Positions 1 through 7,410 of a stretch of DNA of 64,000 nt are shown here, one piece after another. Both the position numbers and the translations under genes were made by a program. Numbering within the stretch: the stretch's first letter is position 1; each line of letters starts with the position of its first letter. The stretch comes from Mycetohabitans sp. B8 (lineage in GTDB: Bacteria > Pseudomonadota > Gammaproteobacteria > Burkholderiales > Burkholderiaceae). The DNA is taken from NCBI RefSeq assembly GCF_021991875.1, contig NZ_JAHLKR010000020.1, positions 1 to 64,000 of the forward strand, given 5' to 3'. The notes beneath the pieces were generated by a model. The model was not told the DNA's origin, searched no databases, and saw only the letters and a list, made by a program, of their open reading frames with translations.

Positions 1-1
1 G

Positions 2-2296
2 GCCTATGTGCCGCTGGACCCAGCGTATCCGGGCGAGCGGCTCGCGCATATTCTGCAAGATGCGGCGCCCGAGATTGTGTTGGCGGATGCGGTGGGTTGT
101 GCCACGCTCGGTGATGCGGCACTCGCGTCTCGCACGGTGCTCAACCCGAACACAGTGCCGGAGCAGAGGGACACGAATCCGTCGGTACCGGAGCTCACGG
201 CTCATCATCTTGCCTATGTGATTTATACGTCCGGCTCCACCGGTACGCCGAAGGGCGTCATGGTGGAACATCGCGGCGTGATGAATCTTGTGCACGCGCA
301 GATTGCCCGCTTTGATGTGCGCGCGACCAGCCGTGTATTGCAGTTTGCCTCACTCAGTTTCGATGCGAGTATCTCTGAAATTCTGATGGCGTTTGGCAGC
401 GGTGCGACATTGTATCTGCCGCCCGAGACCATCCGTTGGGATCAACGGGAGCTTTGGACTTATTTGGCAAGTCACGCGATTACGCACGTGACGTTGCCAC
501 CCGCGCTGTTTCAACAGGGCGAAGCACTGCCTACCCTCAGTACGCCCTTAACGCTGATTCTTGCGGGTGAAGCCCCTGATCCGGCATTAGTGCAGTATTT
601 AAGCCAACACTACACCGTCTTCAATGCGTATGGCCCGACGGAAGCCACGGTGTGCGCCACCGTATGGCGAGGCGGGCGGGAGATGAACAGCAAGGTTGTC
701 CCGATTGGTCGACCGATTGCGAACACGCGGATTTATTTGCTCGATGCCCATCGCCAGCTTGTACCGTTGGGTGCGGTCGGTGAGTTGTATATTGGCGGAG
801 CGGGGGTGGCACGCGGTTACCTGAACCGGCCCGAACTCACGGCCGAGTGCTTCGTGCGTGATCCGTTCTCGAGCGAAGCCGACGCACGGATGTACCGAAC
901 AGGTGACTTGGCGCGTTATTTACCCGACGGTAATTTGGAATACCTGGGCCGCAATGATCATCAGGTCAAGATTCGCAGTTTCCGGATTGAGTTGGGCGAA
1001 ATCGAGGCGTGTTTGGCTAAGCATGCACAGGTACGCGAGGCGGTGGTGTTGGCCATGGGCGAAGGGAGCGCCAAGCGCCTGGTGGCGTATGTGGTGGCGC
1101 AGGCCGATGAAGGGTTAGCCAATACGTTGCGCACACATGTGGCCTCAGCGTTGCCCGAGTACATGGTGCCCAGTGCGTTCGTGCGGCTCGATGCATTGCC
1201 CTTGACGCCAAACGGCAAGCTTGATCGGCGGGCACTACCCGTACCGGACGTCCACGCATTCGTGCACCAAGCGTATGAAGCGCCGCAGGGCGAGCTCGAG
1301 ACGACACTGGCCCAAATCTGGTCCGAGCTGTTGGGTGTGGAGCAGGTGGGCCGTCACGACAGCTTTTTCGCGCTGGGCGGCCATTCGTTGCAGGCAATGC
1401 AGATGCTCAGTCGCAGCCGCACCGCATTGGGTGTGTCCATTCCGATGCGCACGCTATTTGAGGCCCCCACCCTTGCCGCGCTGGCGCAGCGTGTTTCCAC
1501 GCAAGGTAGTGTGCAGGATGATTCCTTTGCAGTACTGCTGCCGATTCAACCGCACGGCTCTCGGCCCCCGCTTTTCTGCATCCATCCCGTTACTGGGCTG
1601 AGTTGGCATTATCGAAGCCTGGCAAGCTATTTGGGAGCCGATCATCCTGTCTATGGTTTGCAAGCCCGCGGACTGGATGGCGCTTCGTCACTCGCGCCTA
1701 CGATCGAGGCCATGGCGGCGGACTATATCCAGCAGATCCGCCGTATTCAGCCCCGTGGTCCGTACTATTTGCTGGGCTGGTCGTTGGGTGGCAACGTTGT
1801 CCACAGCATGGCGACGCAACTCGAGCAGCAGGGCGAGCGAGTCGCATTACTGGCAGTGCTGGATGCTATACCAGACCATGCTCAACGCAATGGTGAACAA
1901 AGCGTCATTGAAGAGGCGGATAGTTATATCCCTCTATTTTTGCGCCACGATGCAGAAAGTGTGTCGGAAGTCGACAAATACCTGTGGGAGAAAACTCGCG
2001 TGGTGATTCAGAATAATAAGCATATTATTCGAAGATTTTCGCCGCGTATTTATAACGGCGATATGCTGTTTTTCCGCGCGACGGTGGCACAGGACGGATC
2101 TATTGAACCCATTTCACCGCAGGCATGGCAGCCTTACGTGCTGGGCAACATCGAGGTCCATGACATTGCTTGCAAGCATGACGACATGGAGCTGCCAGCG
2201 CCGGCATCACATATTGCGGGCATTCTACGCCAAAAGCTAAATGACTTACAGGGATATCGGTCAACCGGGGATAAGGAGGTGCCTTTAACACAGTAA
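2..2296 (+). CDS. Nonribosomal peptide synthetase, C-terminal part (A-PCP-TE), 5' end outside the window
   Basis: The reading frame is open from the first bases (AYVPLDP, the A2 motif), so the true start lies upstream. The adenylation domain shows YTSGSTGTPKG (A3), NAYGPTE (A5), YRTGDLARY (A7) and NGKLDRR (A10). By alignment to GrsA I read the pocket code as D-A-S-T-I-A-A-V-C-K, close to codes I recall for Tyr/Phe. A carrier domain follows with LGGHSLQ (Ser near visible residue 460). A type I thioesterase follows with GWSLGG (Ser about 592) and a candidate catalytic His in HDDM (about 724). This is therefore the termination module: it loads probably an aromatic residue and releases the peptide by hydrolysis or cyclisation. 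The gene looks less GC-rich than the rest of the window, suggesting transfer. A carbamoyltransferase follows 54 bp downstream. Confidence 0.95.
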   Translation, partial: AYVPLDPAYPGERLAHILQDAAPEIVLADAVGCATLGDAALASRTVLNPNTVPEQRDTNPSVPELTAHHLAYVIYTSGSTGTPKGVMVEHRGVMNLVHAQIARFDVRATSRVLQFASLSFDASISEILMAFGSGATLYLPPETIRWDQRELWTYLASHAITHVTLPPALFQQGEALPTLSTPLTLILAGEAPDPALVQYLSQHYTVFNAYGPTEATVCATVWRGGREMNSKVVPIGRPIANTRIYLLDAHRQLVPLGAVGELYIGGAGVARGYLNRPELTAECFVRDPFSSEADARMYRTGDLARYLPDGNLEYLGRNDHQVKIRSFRIELGEIEACLAKHAQVREAVVLAMGEGSAKRLVAYVVAQADEGLANTLRTHVASALPEYMVPSAFVRLDALPLTPNGKLDRRALPVPDVHAFVHQAYEAPQGELETTLAQIWSELLGVEQVGRHDSFFALGGHSLQAMQMLSRSRTALGVSIPMRTLFEAPTLAALAQRVSTQGSVQDDSFAVLLPIQPHGSRPPLFCIHPVTGLSWHYRSLASYLGADHPVYGLQARGLDGASSLAPTIEAMAADYIQQIRRIQPRGPYYLLGWSLGGNVVHSMATQLEQQGERVALLAVLDAIPDHAQRNGEQSVIEEADSYIPLFLRHDAESVSEVDKYLWEKTRVVIQNNKHIIRRFSPRIYNGDMLFFRATVAQDGSIEPISPQAWQPYVLGNIEVHDIACKHDDMELPAPASHIAGILRQKLNDLQGYRSTGDKEVPLTQ

Positions 2297-2350
2297 TTGA
2301 AGTTGTTGATAACAAAGTGTTTTTATCATTATTGACGGGGTATTAATAAT

Positions 2351-4042
2351 ATGAAGATTCTCGGTATTAATTCGGCTTATCACGAGTCCTCCGCATCGCT
2401 TGTCATCGATGGAAAAATCGTGGCGGCAGTGGAGGAAGAACGATTCACGCGGATTAAGCATGCGAAAGAAGCCAGCGTAACAGGACCCGCTGAATTACCT
2501 GAACACAGCATTCGCTTCTGTCTTTCGTATGCTGGATTAAAGGCCTCTGATCTAGACGGAGTGGCTTACTCGTTCGATCCGTCGCTCAGAAAGCGCGAAT
2601 TTAAGCTTGACCCGCTGAGTCAGCCAGGTGATTGGGGAAGCGCTGAGGGCGAAGAAACCTTTCTTGCTAAGCTTCGTGAAGTTCCCAACGCAATCGATTG
2701 TCTTTTGGACCATCAGTTCGGTGACAAGCTAGCCTTTATTCCGCATCATATCGCTCATGCGGCGTCTACCTTCTATCCATCTGGTTTTGCTCAGGCTGCC
2801 ATTCTGGTCGTCGATGGCATCAGTGAGGCAGGATGCACGCTGTTAGCCCAAGGGGATGGGAATAAGATCACCACGCTGGATCAGATTTATTATCCGCACT
2901 CGCTTGGATTCTTGTGGGAAAAGCTGAGCAAGTATCTAGGGTTTTCTGAATATGACGCTTGCAAATTGATGGGGCTGGCAGCCTATGGCGATCCGGCAGT
3001 TTTCCGCGAGACATTTAAAAAGCTCCTCGATACAGGAGACAAGCGATATTCGATCGACGTAGAAGTTGCGCGCTTCCGTCTTGCAGACTTCGGCGCGATT
3101 GAGGCATTGTTTGGGCCGGCGCGAGCGGACAAGGAACCGATCCTCGATCATCATCGCCATGTTGCCGCCGCATTGCAGGAAGCGACGGATCAGGCATTAC
3201 TTGGGGTGGCACGTGAACTGCGTATGCGCACCGGATCGGATAAATTGTGCTATGCAGGCGGAGTCGCACTCAATTGCGTGAGCAATTCCGTCATTAAAGA
3301 AAGCGGTTTGTTCTCGCAAATGTATGTCCCCACCGCGCCACACGATTCGGGTACAGCAGTGGGTGCCGCACTTCATCTTTATTATTCGCTTTCCGGTCAG
3401 CGCCCATCGTGCGCGGATAACAACCCTTATCTTGGCCCCTCTTTTTCCGATGCCGATATCGATACCGCATTCCGTGATGCAGGCTTGTCACCGCAACGCA
3501 GCGCCGACCCTGCGCGCGACGCGGCTAAGCTGATCGCCGAGGGCAAAATCGTGGCCTGGTTTCAAGATCGCATGGAATTTGGCCCGCGCGCGCTGGGGAA
3601 CCGCTCATTGCTAGCCGATCCACGCAGTGCGTCAATGCGCGAGACGCTGAATGTGAAAGTCAAACACCGCGAGGAGTTTCGCCCTCTGGCGCCGAGCGTA
3701 CTGGCTGAAGAAGCGGAAAACTGGTTTGAGATGGGGCAGGCGTCGATGAGTCATCATTCCATGCTCTTTGCGTGTCCGGCGAAACAGGAGCGTCGTGCAT
3801 CAATTCCGGCGGTCCTACATAAAGATAATTCGGCACGCGTACAAATGGTCAGCCAACAGAGCAATCCGAAGTTTCATGCACTGATCAAGCATTTCTTTGA
3901 TATTACAGGGGTGCCGGTTGTGCTGAATACGTCGTTCAATGATAGCGAACCGATTGTCTGTACGCCCTCGGATGCAATTAAAACGTTCCAAGGCACGGCA
4001 ATTGACGCCTTGTTTGTGGGTGACAGGTTTATCGTCAGATAA
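2351..4042 (+). CDS. NodU/CmcH-family O-carbamoyltransferase
   Basis: A 563-aa protein of full family length. The N-terminal Kae1-like half starts MKILGINSAYHESSAS and carries PHHIAHAAS and CYAGGVALNC, expected to bind metal and carbamoyl-adenylate. The C-terminal half carries FGPRALGNRS and VVLNTSFND, typical of this family (TobZ, CmcH, NodU), which makes carbamoyl-AMP from carbamoyl phosphate and ATP and passes the carbamoyl group to a hydroxyl. It lies 54 bp after the NRPS stop in the same direction, so it probably tailors the peptide product (inference). The ribosome site is weak (GACGGGG about 8 nt before ATG). Base composition resembles the NRPS gene. The acceptor cannot be told from sequence. 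Confidence 0.9.
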   Translation: MKILGINSAYHESSASLVIDGKIVAAVEEERFTRIKHAKEASVTGPAELPEHSIRFCLSYAGLKASDLDGVAYSFDPSLRKREFKLDPLSQPGDWGSAEGEETFLAKLREVPNAIDCLLDHQFGDKLAFIPHHIAHAASTFYPSGFAQAAILVVDGISEAGCTLLAQGDGNKITTLDQIYYPHSLGFLWEKLSKYLGFSEYDACKLMGLAAYGDPAVFRETFKKLLDTGDKRYSIDVEVARFRLADFGAIEALFGPARADKEPILDHHRHVAAALQEATDQALLGVARELRMRTGSDKLCYAGGVALNCVSNSVIKESGLFSQMYVPTAPHDSGTAVGAALHLYYSLSGQRPSCADNNPYLGPSFSDADIDTAFRDAGLSPQRSADPARDAAKLIAEGKIVAWFQDRMEFGPRALGNRSLLADPRSASMRETLNVKVKHREEFRPLAPSVLAEEAENWFEMGQASMSHHSMLFACPAKQERRASIPAVLHKDNSARVQMVSQQSNPKFHALIKHFFDITGVPVVLNTSFNDSEPIVCTPSDAIKTFQGTAIDALFVGDRFIVR

Positions 4043-4162
4043 TCGGCTGGGCAGCGTTAGACAGAATGCCGAACTGCAGTGAGGGCTGACGCTGCGTAAA
4101 GGCGTTCTGTCGCGTTAAGCCAGTATATTAAGATTGAAGGTTGTTCAAGTTTGTTGGATACC

Positions 4163-4345
4163 ATGCCGAAACAGAAGAACTCCCTACCGACTGGCGTAGC
4201 CAAGGTACTGAAGCGCTTGCATTACCCGCTGGATGTGATCTTGTTATGTGCGCGCTGGTATGTGGCTTAACCGTTGAGCCTGCGTCACTTGGAAGCGCTG
4301 ATGGCCGAGCGGGAAATCGAAGTGGACCATAATCCACCATACTAA
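4163..4345 (+). mobile_element. IS6-family transposase remnant (N-terminal)
   Basis: The frame starting MPKQKNSL reads VLKRLHYPLDVILLCARW and then PLSLRHLEALMAER...EVDH. This matches the N-terminal zinc-finger/HTH portion of IS6-family transposases. An in-frame TAA at 4268-4270 interrupts it, and the frame ends at 4343-4345 just after the usual VDHS position, so the DDE core is missing. It directly abuts a vapC remnant, so the IS6 copy (or a recombination at it) probably truncated that gene. No terminal inverted repeats were found by eye. Confidence 0.8.
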
Positions 4346-4346
4346 G

Positions 4347-4640
4347 CGCGGATGCCGTTTTTGTCAGCGCCGCAAGCATTGGGAAATCTTAATCAAGGCT
4401 GGACTCGGCAAGCTTGAAGCCGACGTGAACGAGCTCGTAGCGCCCATGGAAGAGGTGGGTTTTCGCGAACTGCCGGTGACAGCGGTACACGCTGCGGCAG
4501 TGCGCGGCCTGCTCGATATTCACCGTGCTTCGTTTGATCGGTTGTTGGTTGCACAGGCTATGACTGAGCCGCTGCGGCTGCTATCCGACGATGACAACGT
4601 GGCGAAGGACATGGGTCTCGTCATCAAGATTGGAGCCGGC
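4347..4640 (+). pseudogene. VapC-type PIN-domain toxin, 5'-truncated and frameshifted
   Basis: The translation gives VFVSAASIWEI, then LIKAGLGKLEADV, FRELPVTAVHAAAVRGL, FDRLLVAQAMTEPL and LLSDDDNVAK. These are the middle and C-terminal part of a PIN-domain RNase toxin, with the conserved SxASxWE and FDRLL(V/I)AQA blocks. The first about 35 residues, which include the first catalytic Asp (LLDTH-type motif), are absent and replaced by the IS6 fragment. One base is missing at about 4380 (ATT-GGG where ATT-TGG is expected), so the frame is broken. No VapB antitoxin remains. The frame reads on past the normal end of the family (about 4632) into unrelated sequence. Confidence 0.8.
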
Positions 4641-4760
4641 GAATCGCAATTGGGCGGTAGACTGATCATCGTAAAAACCGGCCAGACTGGGCGGTCAAGC
4701 CGCCCACGCTCGTGTAAGCGACGCCCATGTCGATCACACGGTCGGCCGGTGCCTTTGGCG

Positions 4761-4967
4761 TTATGCTTGCTGCGTGTCGGGGTGAGCCGTGTGGTAGGCG
4801 TCCATCATCTCCTTGATCTTGCCTCCAAGCGGCCCGCCGCCGAGGGGCCCATTGAAAAGCTGGCTGAGCGCCTCAAGCTGTTTTTCTTGATCCGCCGACA
4901 TAGTTTTGGGGTCTAGCGACTGCAGGCTAGTCGGATCCATAAGACTGCCGCCAATGGTAGGCATCAT
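4761..4967 (-). CDS. Small 68-aa protein with hrpII-box promoter; candidate type III secretion regulon gene (harpin-like)
   Basis: The start is set at the ATG at 4967, preceded by AAGGAGAGCGTT, a clear ribosome site. The protein begins MMPTIGGSLMDP, then has a hydrophilic helical segment (SADQEKQLEALSQLFNG), a glycine patch (PLGGGPLGG) and a charged tail, with no signal peptide or membrane segment. The EKQLEALSQL block followed by a Gly-rich stretch recalls the EKQLDQLLTQL region of the Xanthomonas harpin Hpa1. That is a weak resemblance from memory, not a family assignment. A perfect TTCG-N16-TTCG box lies upstream with a correctly spaced -10 motif, which is the best evidence that this is a real gene of an Hrp-type regulon. 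No relatives are recognised beyond that. Confidence 0.7.
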   Translation of the reverse strand: MMPTIGGSLMDPTSLQSLDPKTMSADQEKQLEALSQLFNGPLGGGPLGGKIKEMMDAYHTAHPDTQQA

Positions 4968-5024
4968 AACGCTCTCCTTGAAGTAGATCAGTGCTGAGCT
5001 GGCTTTCGATCGCCGAGCAGCACA

Positions 5025-5085
5025 ACGATGCCATGCCGAACTGCGTGGAGTCCGGTGATCGCGAAGTAACACGTTGCGACACGAA
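5025..5085 (-). promoter_or_regulatory. hrpII/PIP box promoter for the 68-aa gene
   Basis: Read on the minus strand, TTCG (5085-5082), 16 bases, then TTCG (5065-5062), followed 31 bases later by CATCGT (5030-5025). This matches the Ralstonia hrpII box / Xanthomonas PIP promoter consensus TTCG-N16-TTCG-N30-32-YANNNT. The -10 motif sits 58 bp before the start codon at 4967. One such box is expected about every 32 kb by chance (both strands). The added -10 match, the orientation and the gene distance make this one credible. Confidence 0.75.
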
Positions 5086-5395
5086 CTCAGGCGCGCGCTG
5101 TTGCGCAGGCATGGGCGTCAAATGGCATTGACCCTGTAACGCAGGACACCCGGACACTGTTAAGTAGATCCTTCCTATGTAGCGTGAGACCAACCAAAGC
5201 TTAAGTGAATCAAGGCGAACGCAACGGAGGCTATCATGCGTACAGATCACTGAGCCGGCGTCGATGCTGAGAACGTAATACTGGCAACGTCACCCGACCT
5301 GGCGGGGGCCCAATGGAAAATTGCGTTGCACGATGGACGCAGACAGAGCCCAGTTGTTAGCGCCGATGTAAAAATGGCTCTTCCACACTTTGTGT

Positions 5396-5868
5396 GAGTC
5401 TGGAACGGCCAGCAGTCGCCGTAGGCTTCCCGGCAAGACGGTTAGCACCATGCCATGCACCAGCGTGGCTAGCGCGACCTGCAGATGTTGGGCCACTTCG
5501 ATTCTCAGCGCCGCCGTGCGGTGGGCACTCAACCGTTGCGCTAGCCGGTTGGAGACCTTCGCAGTCTTGGCCACTTCGTCAGCCTCATCGCCTTTGTCCT
5601 CATTCGCGTCTTCGCTTGCGGTGAAACGCTGCCGCAGCTCTTCCCGCGTGCGCAGCGCCTTTGCCTCTTGCAGCGGCTCACGATGAATGACGGCTTTGCC
5701 TTCGTGGTCAAGAGTGACAATGGCACCGGCTACGGCGCGCACCTCCGAGGCACAGCCCTGCAGGGCACGCTCGATGGCTTGCAGCTCCTCGGCTACCTGC
5801 GCGCGCCGCTGTTCCTGCGCCTCCCCCTTGTCCCTGTCCTCGGCAGCGTAAGCGTCTTCCGACTTCCG
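5396..5868 (-). pseudogene. ParB/RepB-family partition protein remnant (middle/C-terminal part)
   Basis: The frame enters from a TAG at 5871-5869 and reads EDAYAAEDRDKGEAQEQR, AIERALQG, VAGAIVTLDHEGKAVIHR and LAQRLSAHRTAALRIEVA. These blocks match the C-terminal half of plasmid-type ParB-like proteins, after the ParB nuclease and HTH domains. The whole N-terminal half is missing, and the end after about 5400 (VLPGSLRRL...) looks out of frame or replaced. It abuts the mqsRA operator. No ParA is visible. It is a relic of a plasmid or plasmid-like element. Confidence 0.65.
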
Positions 5869-5871
5869 CTA

Positions 5872-5905
5872 TTAACCTACTTTACAAATCAACCAAGTAG
5901 GTTAA
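5872..5905 (+). promoter_or_regulatory. mqsRA operator: 11-bp perfect inverted repeat
   Basis: TTAACCTACTT (5872-5882) and AAGTAGGTTAA (5895-5905) are exact reverse complements separated by 12 bp, ending 9 bp before the mqsR start. In E. coli, MqsA binds palindromes with AACCT/AGGTT half-sites in the mqsRA promoter, and the same half-sites are present here. The autoregulatory role is inferred from that system. Confidence 0.8.
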
Positions 5906-5914
5906 AATAATTAG

Positions 5915-6217
5915 ATGGAGAAAGGCACCCCTCACTGTAAACTGACAATCGTCAAAGATTTGGTAAAGGTCGGACAAGTCCGGGCCACCGCAAGCGCCTA
6001 CAGTGGAGCGCGTGAGCTTGGCATCAATGATCTGGCCGGGATGTGTGCCGTTGTTTTGGCGCTCACTACCGCCGACTTCTACAAGAGCATGACGACCCAT
6101 GCCGATCATCGTATCTGGCAGGACGTATACCATGCCAAGACAGCAATTGGCGATGAGGTGTACCTGAAGCTGACTGTTATTGATGACGTGCTGATCGTTT
6201 CTTTCAAGGAGCTGTGA
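5915..6217 (+). CDS. mqsR: MqsR, RelE-fold mRNA-interferase toxin
   Basis: A 100-aa protein, the length of E. coli MqsR (98 aa), with the family pattern from end to end: MEKGTPHCKL, VKDLVKVGQVR, DLAGMCAVVLAL, DFYKSMTTHADHRIWQDVY and a C-terminal YLKLTVIDDVLIVSFKE. MqsR cleaves mRNA, mainly at GCU in E. coli, and is neutralised by MqsA. Lys, Tyr and Arg/His positions around KSMTT and IWQDVY, implicated in catalysis, are conserved. The gene starts 9 bp after a palindromic operator, and the antitoxin gene starts 3 nt after its stop. Toxin-before-antitoxin order is typical of this family. It appears intact among pseudogenes. Confidence 0.95.
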   Translation: MEKGTPHCKLTIVKDLVKVGQVRATASAYSGARELGINDLAGMCAVVLALTTADFYKSMTTHADHRIWQDVYHAKTAIGDEVYLKLTVIDDVLIVSFKEL

Positions 6218-6219
6218 CC

Positions 6220-6621
6220 ATGAAATGCCCATGCTGCGGCGCGGCGGAACTGATCCACGATACCCGCGACGTGTCCTACACTTATAAAGGCGAGACTACC
6301 TCCATTCCAGCGGTAACGGGCGACTTTTGTCCTGCCTGTGGTGAAATCACCTTGGACCGTGAACACGGCGACCGCTATAGCGAACTGGTGGGCTTGTTCC
6401 AGTATCAAGTCAATGCCGCCTATGTTGATCCTGGCTATATCTCCAAAGTGCGCAAGAGGCTCGGCCTTGACCAGCGGCAGGCCGCCGAACTTTTCGGCGG
6501 TGGCGTCAATGCTTTCTCTCGCTACGAAAACGGCAAGACTAAACCGCCGCTGGCCTTGGTCAAGCTGTTCAAGTTGTTGGATCGTCACCCAGATCTGCTT
6601 AACGAGATCAGAACCGTCTGA
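6220..6621 (+). CDS. mqsA: MqsA, zinc-binding HTH antitoxin and repressor
   Basis: A 133-aa protein. The N-terminal zinc domain has CPCC and CPAC pairs and neutralises MqsR. The C-terminal HTH-Xre domain reads VRKRLGLDQRQAAELF and GGGVNAFSRYENGKTKPP, the DNA-recognition region of MqsA. The protein ends LLDRHPDLLNEIR, as in E. coli. The ATG at 6220 is chosen over the upstream GTG because AAGGAG lies 8 nt before it within the end of mqsR. It represses its own operon through the palindrome at 5872-5905 (family knowledge). Confidence 0.95.
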   Translation: MKCPCCGAAELIHDTRDVSYTYKGETTSIPAVTGDFCPACGEITLDREHGDRYSELVGLFQYQVNAAYVDPGYISKVRKRLGLDQRQAAELFGGGVNAFSRYENGKTKPPLALVKLFKLLDRHPDLLNEIRTV

Positions 6622-6712
6622 CAGACTGGAAAACGCTAGCTGTAAAATGGCGTCGTCAATAATTTTAAAATTGAGTTGTAAGCCAGCGTGTCGTTTGATG
6701 TGCCGGCAGGCA

Positions 6713-7224
6713 TCGTTGGGTGGAAACGTTGTTCCCAGCATGGCGACGCAACCCGAGCAGTAGGGCGAGCGAGTCGTATTACTGGCAGTGCTGGATGCTA
6801 TACCAGACCCTACTCAACGCAATGGTGAGCAAAGCGTCATTGAAGAGGCGGATAGTTATACCCATCTATTTTCGCGCCACGATGCAGAAAGTGTGTCGGA
6901 AGTCGACAAATATCTGTGGGAGAAAATTCGTGTGGTGATTCAGAATAATAAGCATATTATTCGAAGATTTTCGCCGCGTATTTATAACGGCGATATGCTG
7001 TTTTCCGCGCGACGGTGGCACAGGACGAATTTATTGAGCCCATTTCACCGCAGGCATGGCAGCCTTACGTGCTGGGCAAAACCGAGGTTCATGACATTGC
7101 TTGCAAGCATGACGACATGGAGTTGCCAGCACCGGCATCACATATTGCGGGCATTCTACGCCAAAAGCTAAATGACTTACAGGGATATCGGTCAACCGGG
7201 GATAGGGAGGTGTCTTTAATATAG
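6713..7224 (+). pseudogene. Decayed second copy of the NRPS thioesterase end
   Basis: Bases 6713-7224 match 1781-2292 of the NRPS gene at about 94 % by hand count (about 30 differences in 516 positions). The match starts exactly at the thioesterase Ser codon (TCG of GWSLGG) and runs to the stop. It carries an in-frame TAG (CAG to TAG) at 6759-6761 and a one-base T deletion at about 7002, so it cannot code. Nothing upstream of 6713 resembles an NRPS. It forms a direct repeat with the intact gene, 4.93 kb away, bracketing the carbamoyltransferase and the plasmid-type remnants. Confidence 0.92.
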
Positions 7225-7410
7225 TATTTCTCTTCAAAAGTGTGAGTTGCCAACAAACGAGGTAACAACTGCCGCATATTGGCATTGCACTATCCGCCAA
7301 GAACATGACGGTCAAAGTCCACCGCTGTGCTCAGCTTCCCACTTTTAGCTAATCTGGTGTGTGGCCTCACTTCGTATTGCGCCGTTTTTTATCGACTGCC
7401 GAGCTTACAG

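Noticed and set aside
4425-4916. 163-codon open frame taken as one gene
   Set aside because: Only its first 70 codons match a PIN-domain toxin. The rest overlaps the hrpII-box gene on the other strand and has no family features.
5290-5742. Complete 150-aa hypothetical gene
   Set aside because: The homology continues upstream of its apparent start and ends before its stop. It is an internal slice of a parB-type gene, so it is called a remnant.
7371-7394. TTCG-N16-ATCG upstream of the F-box gene
   Set aside because: One mismatch in the second half-site, and the expected -10 position would fall inside the coding region.
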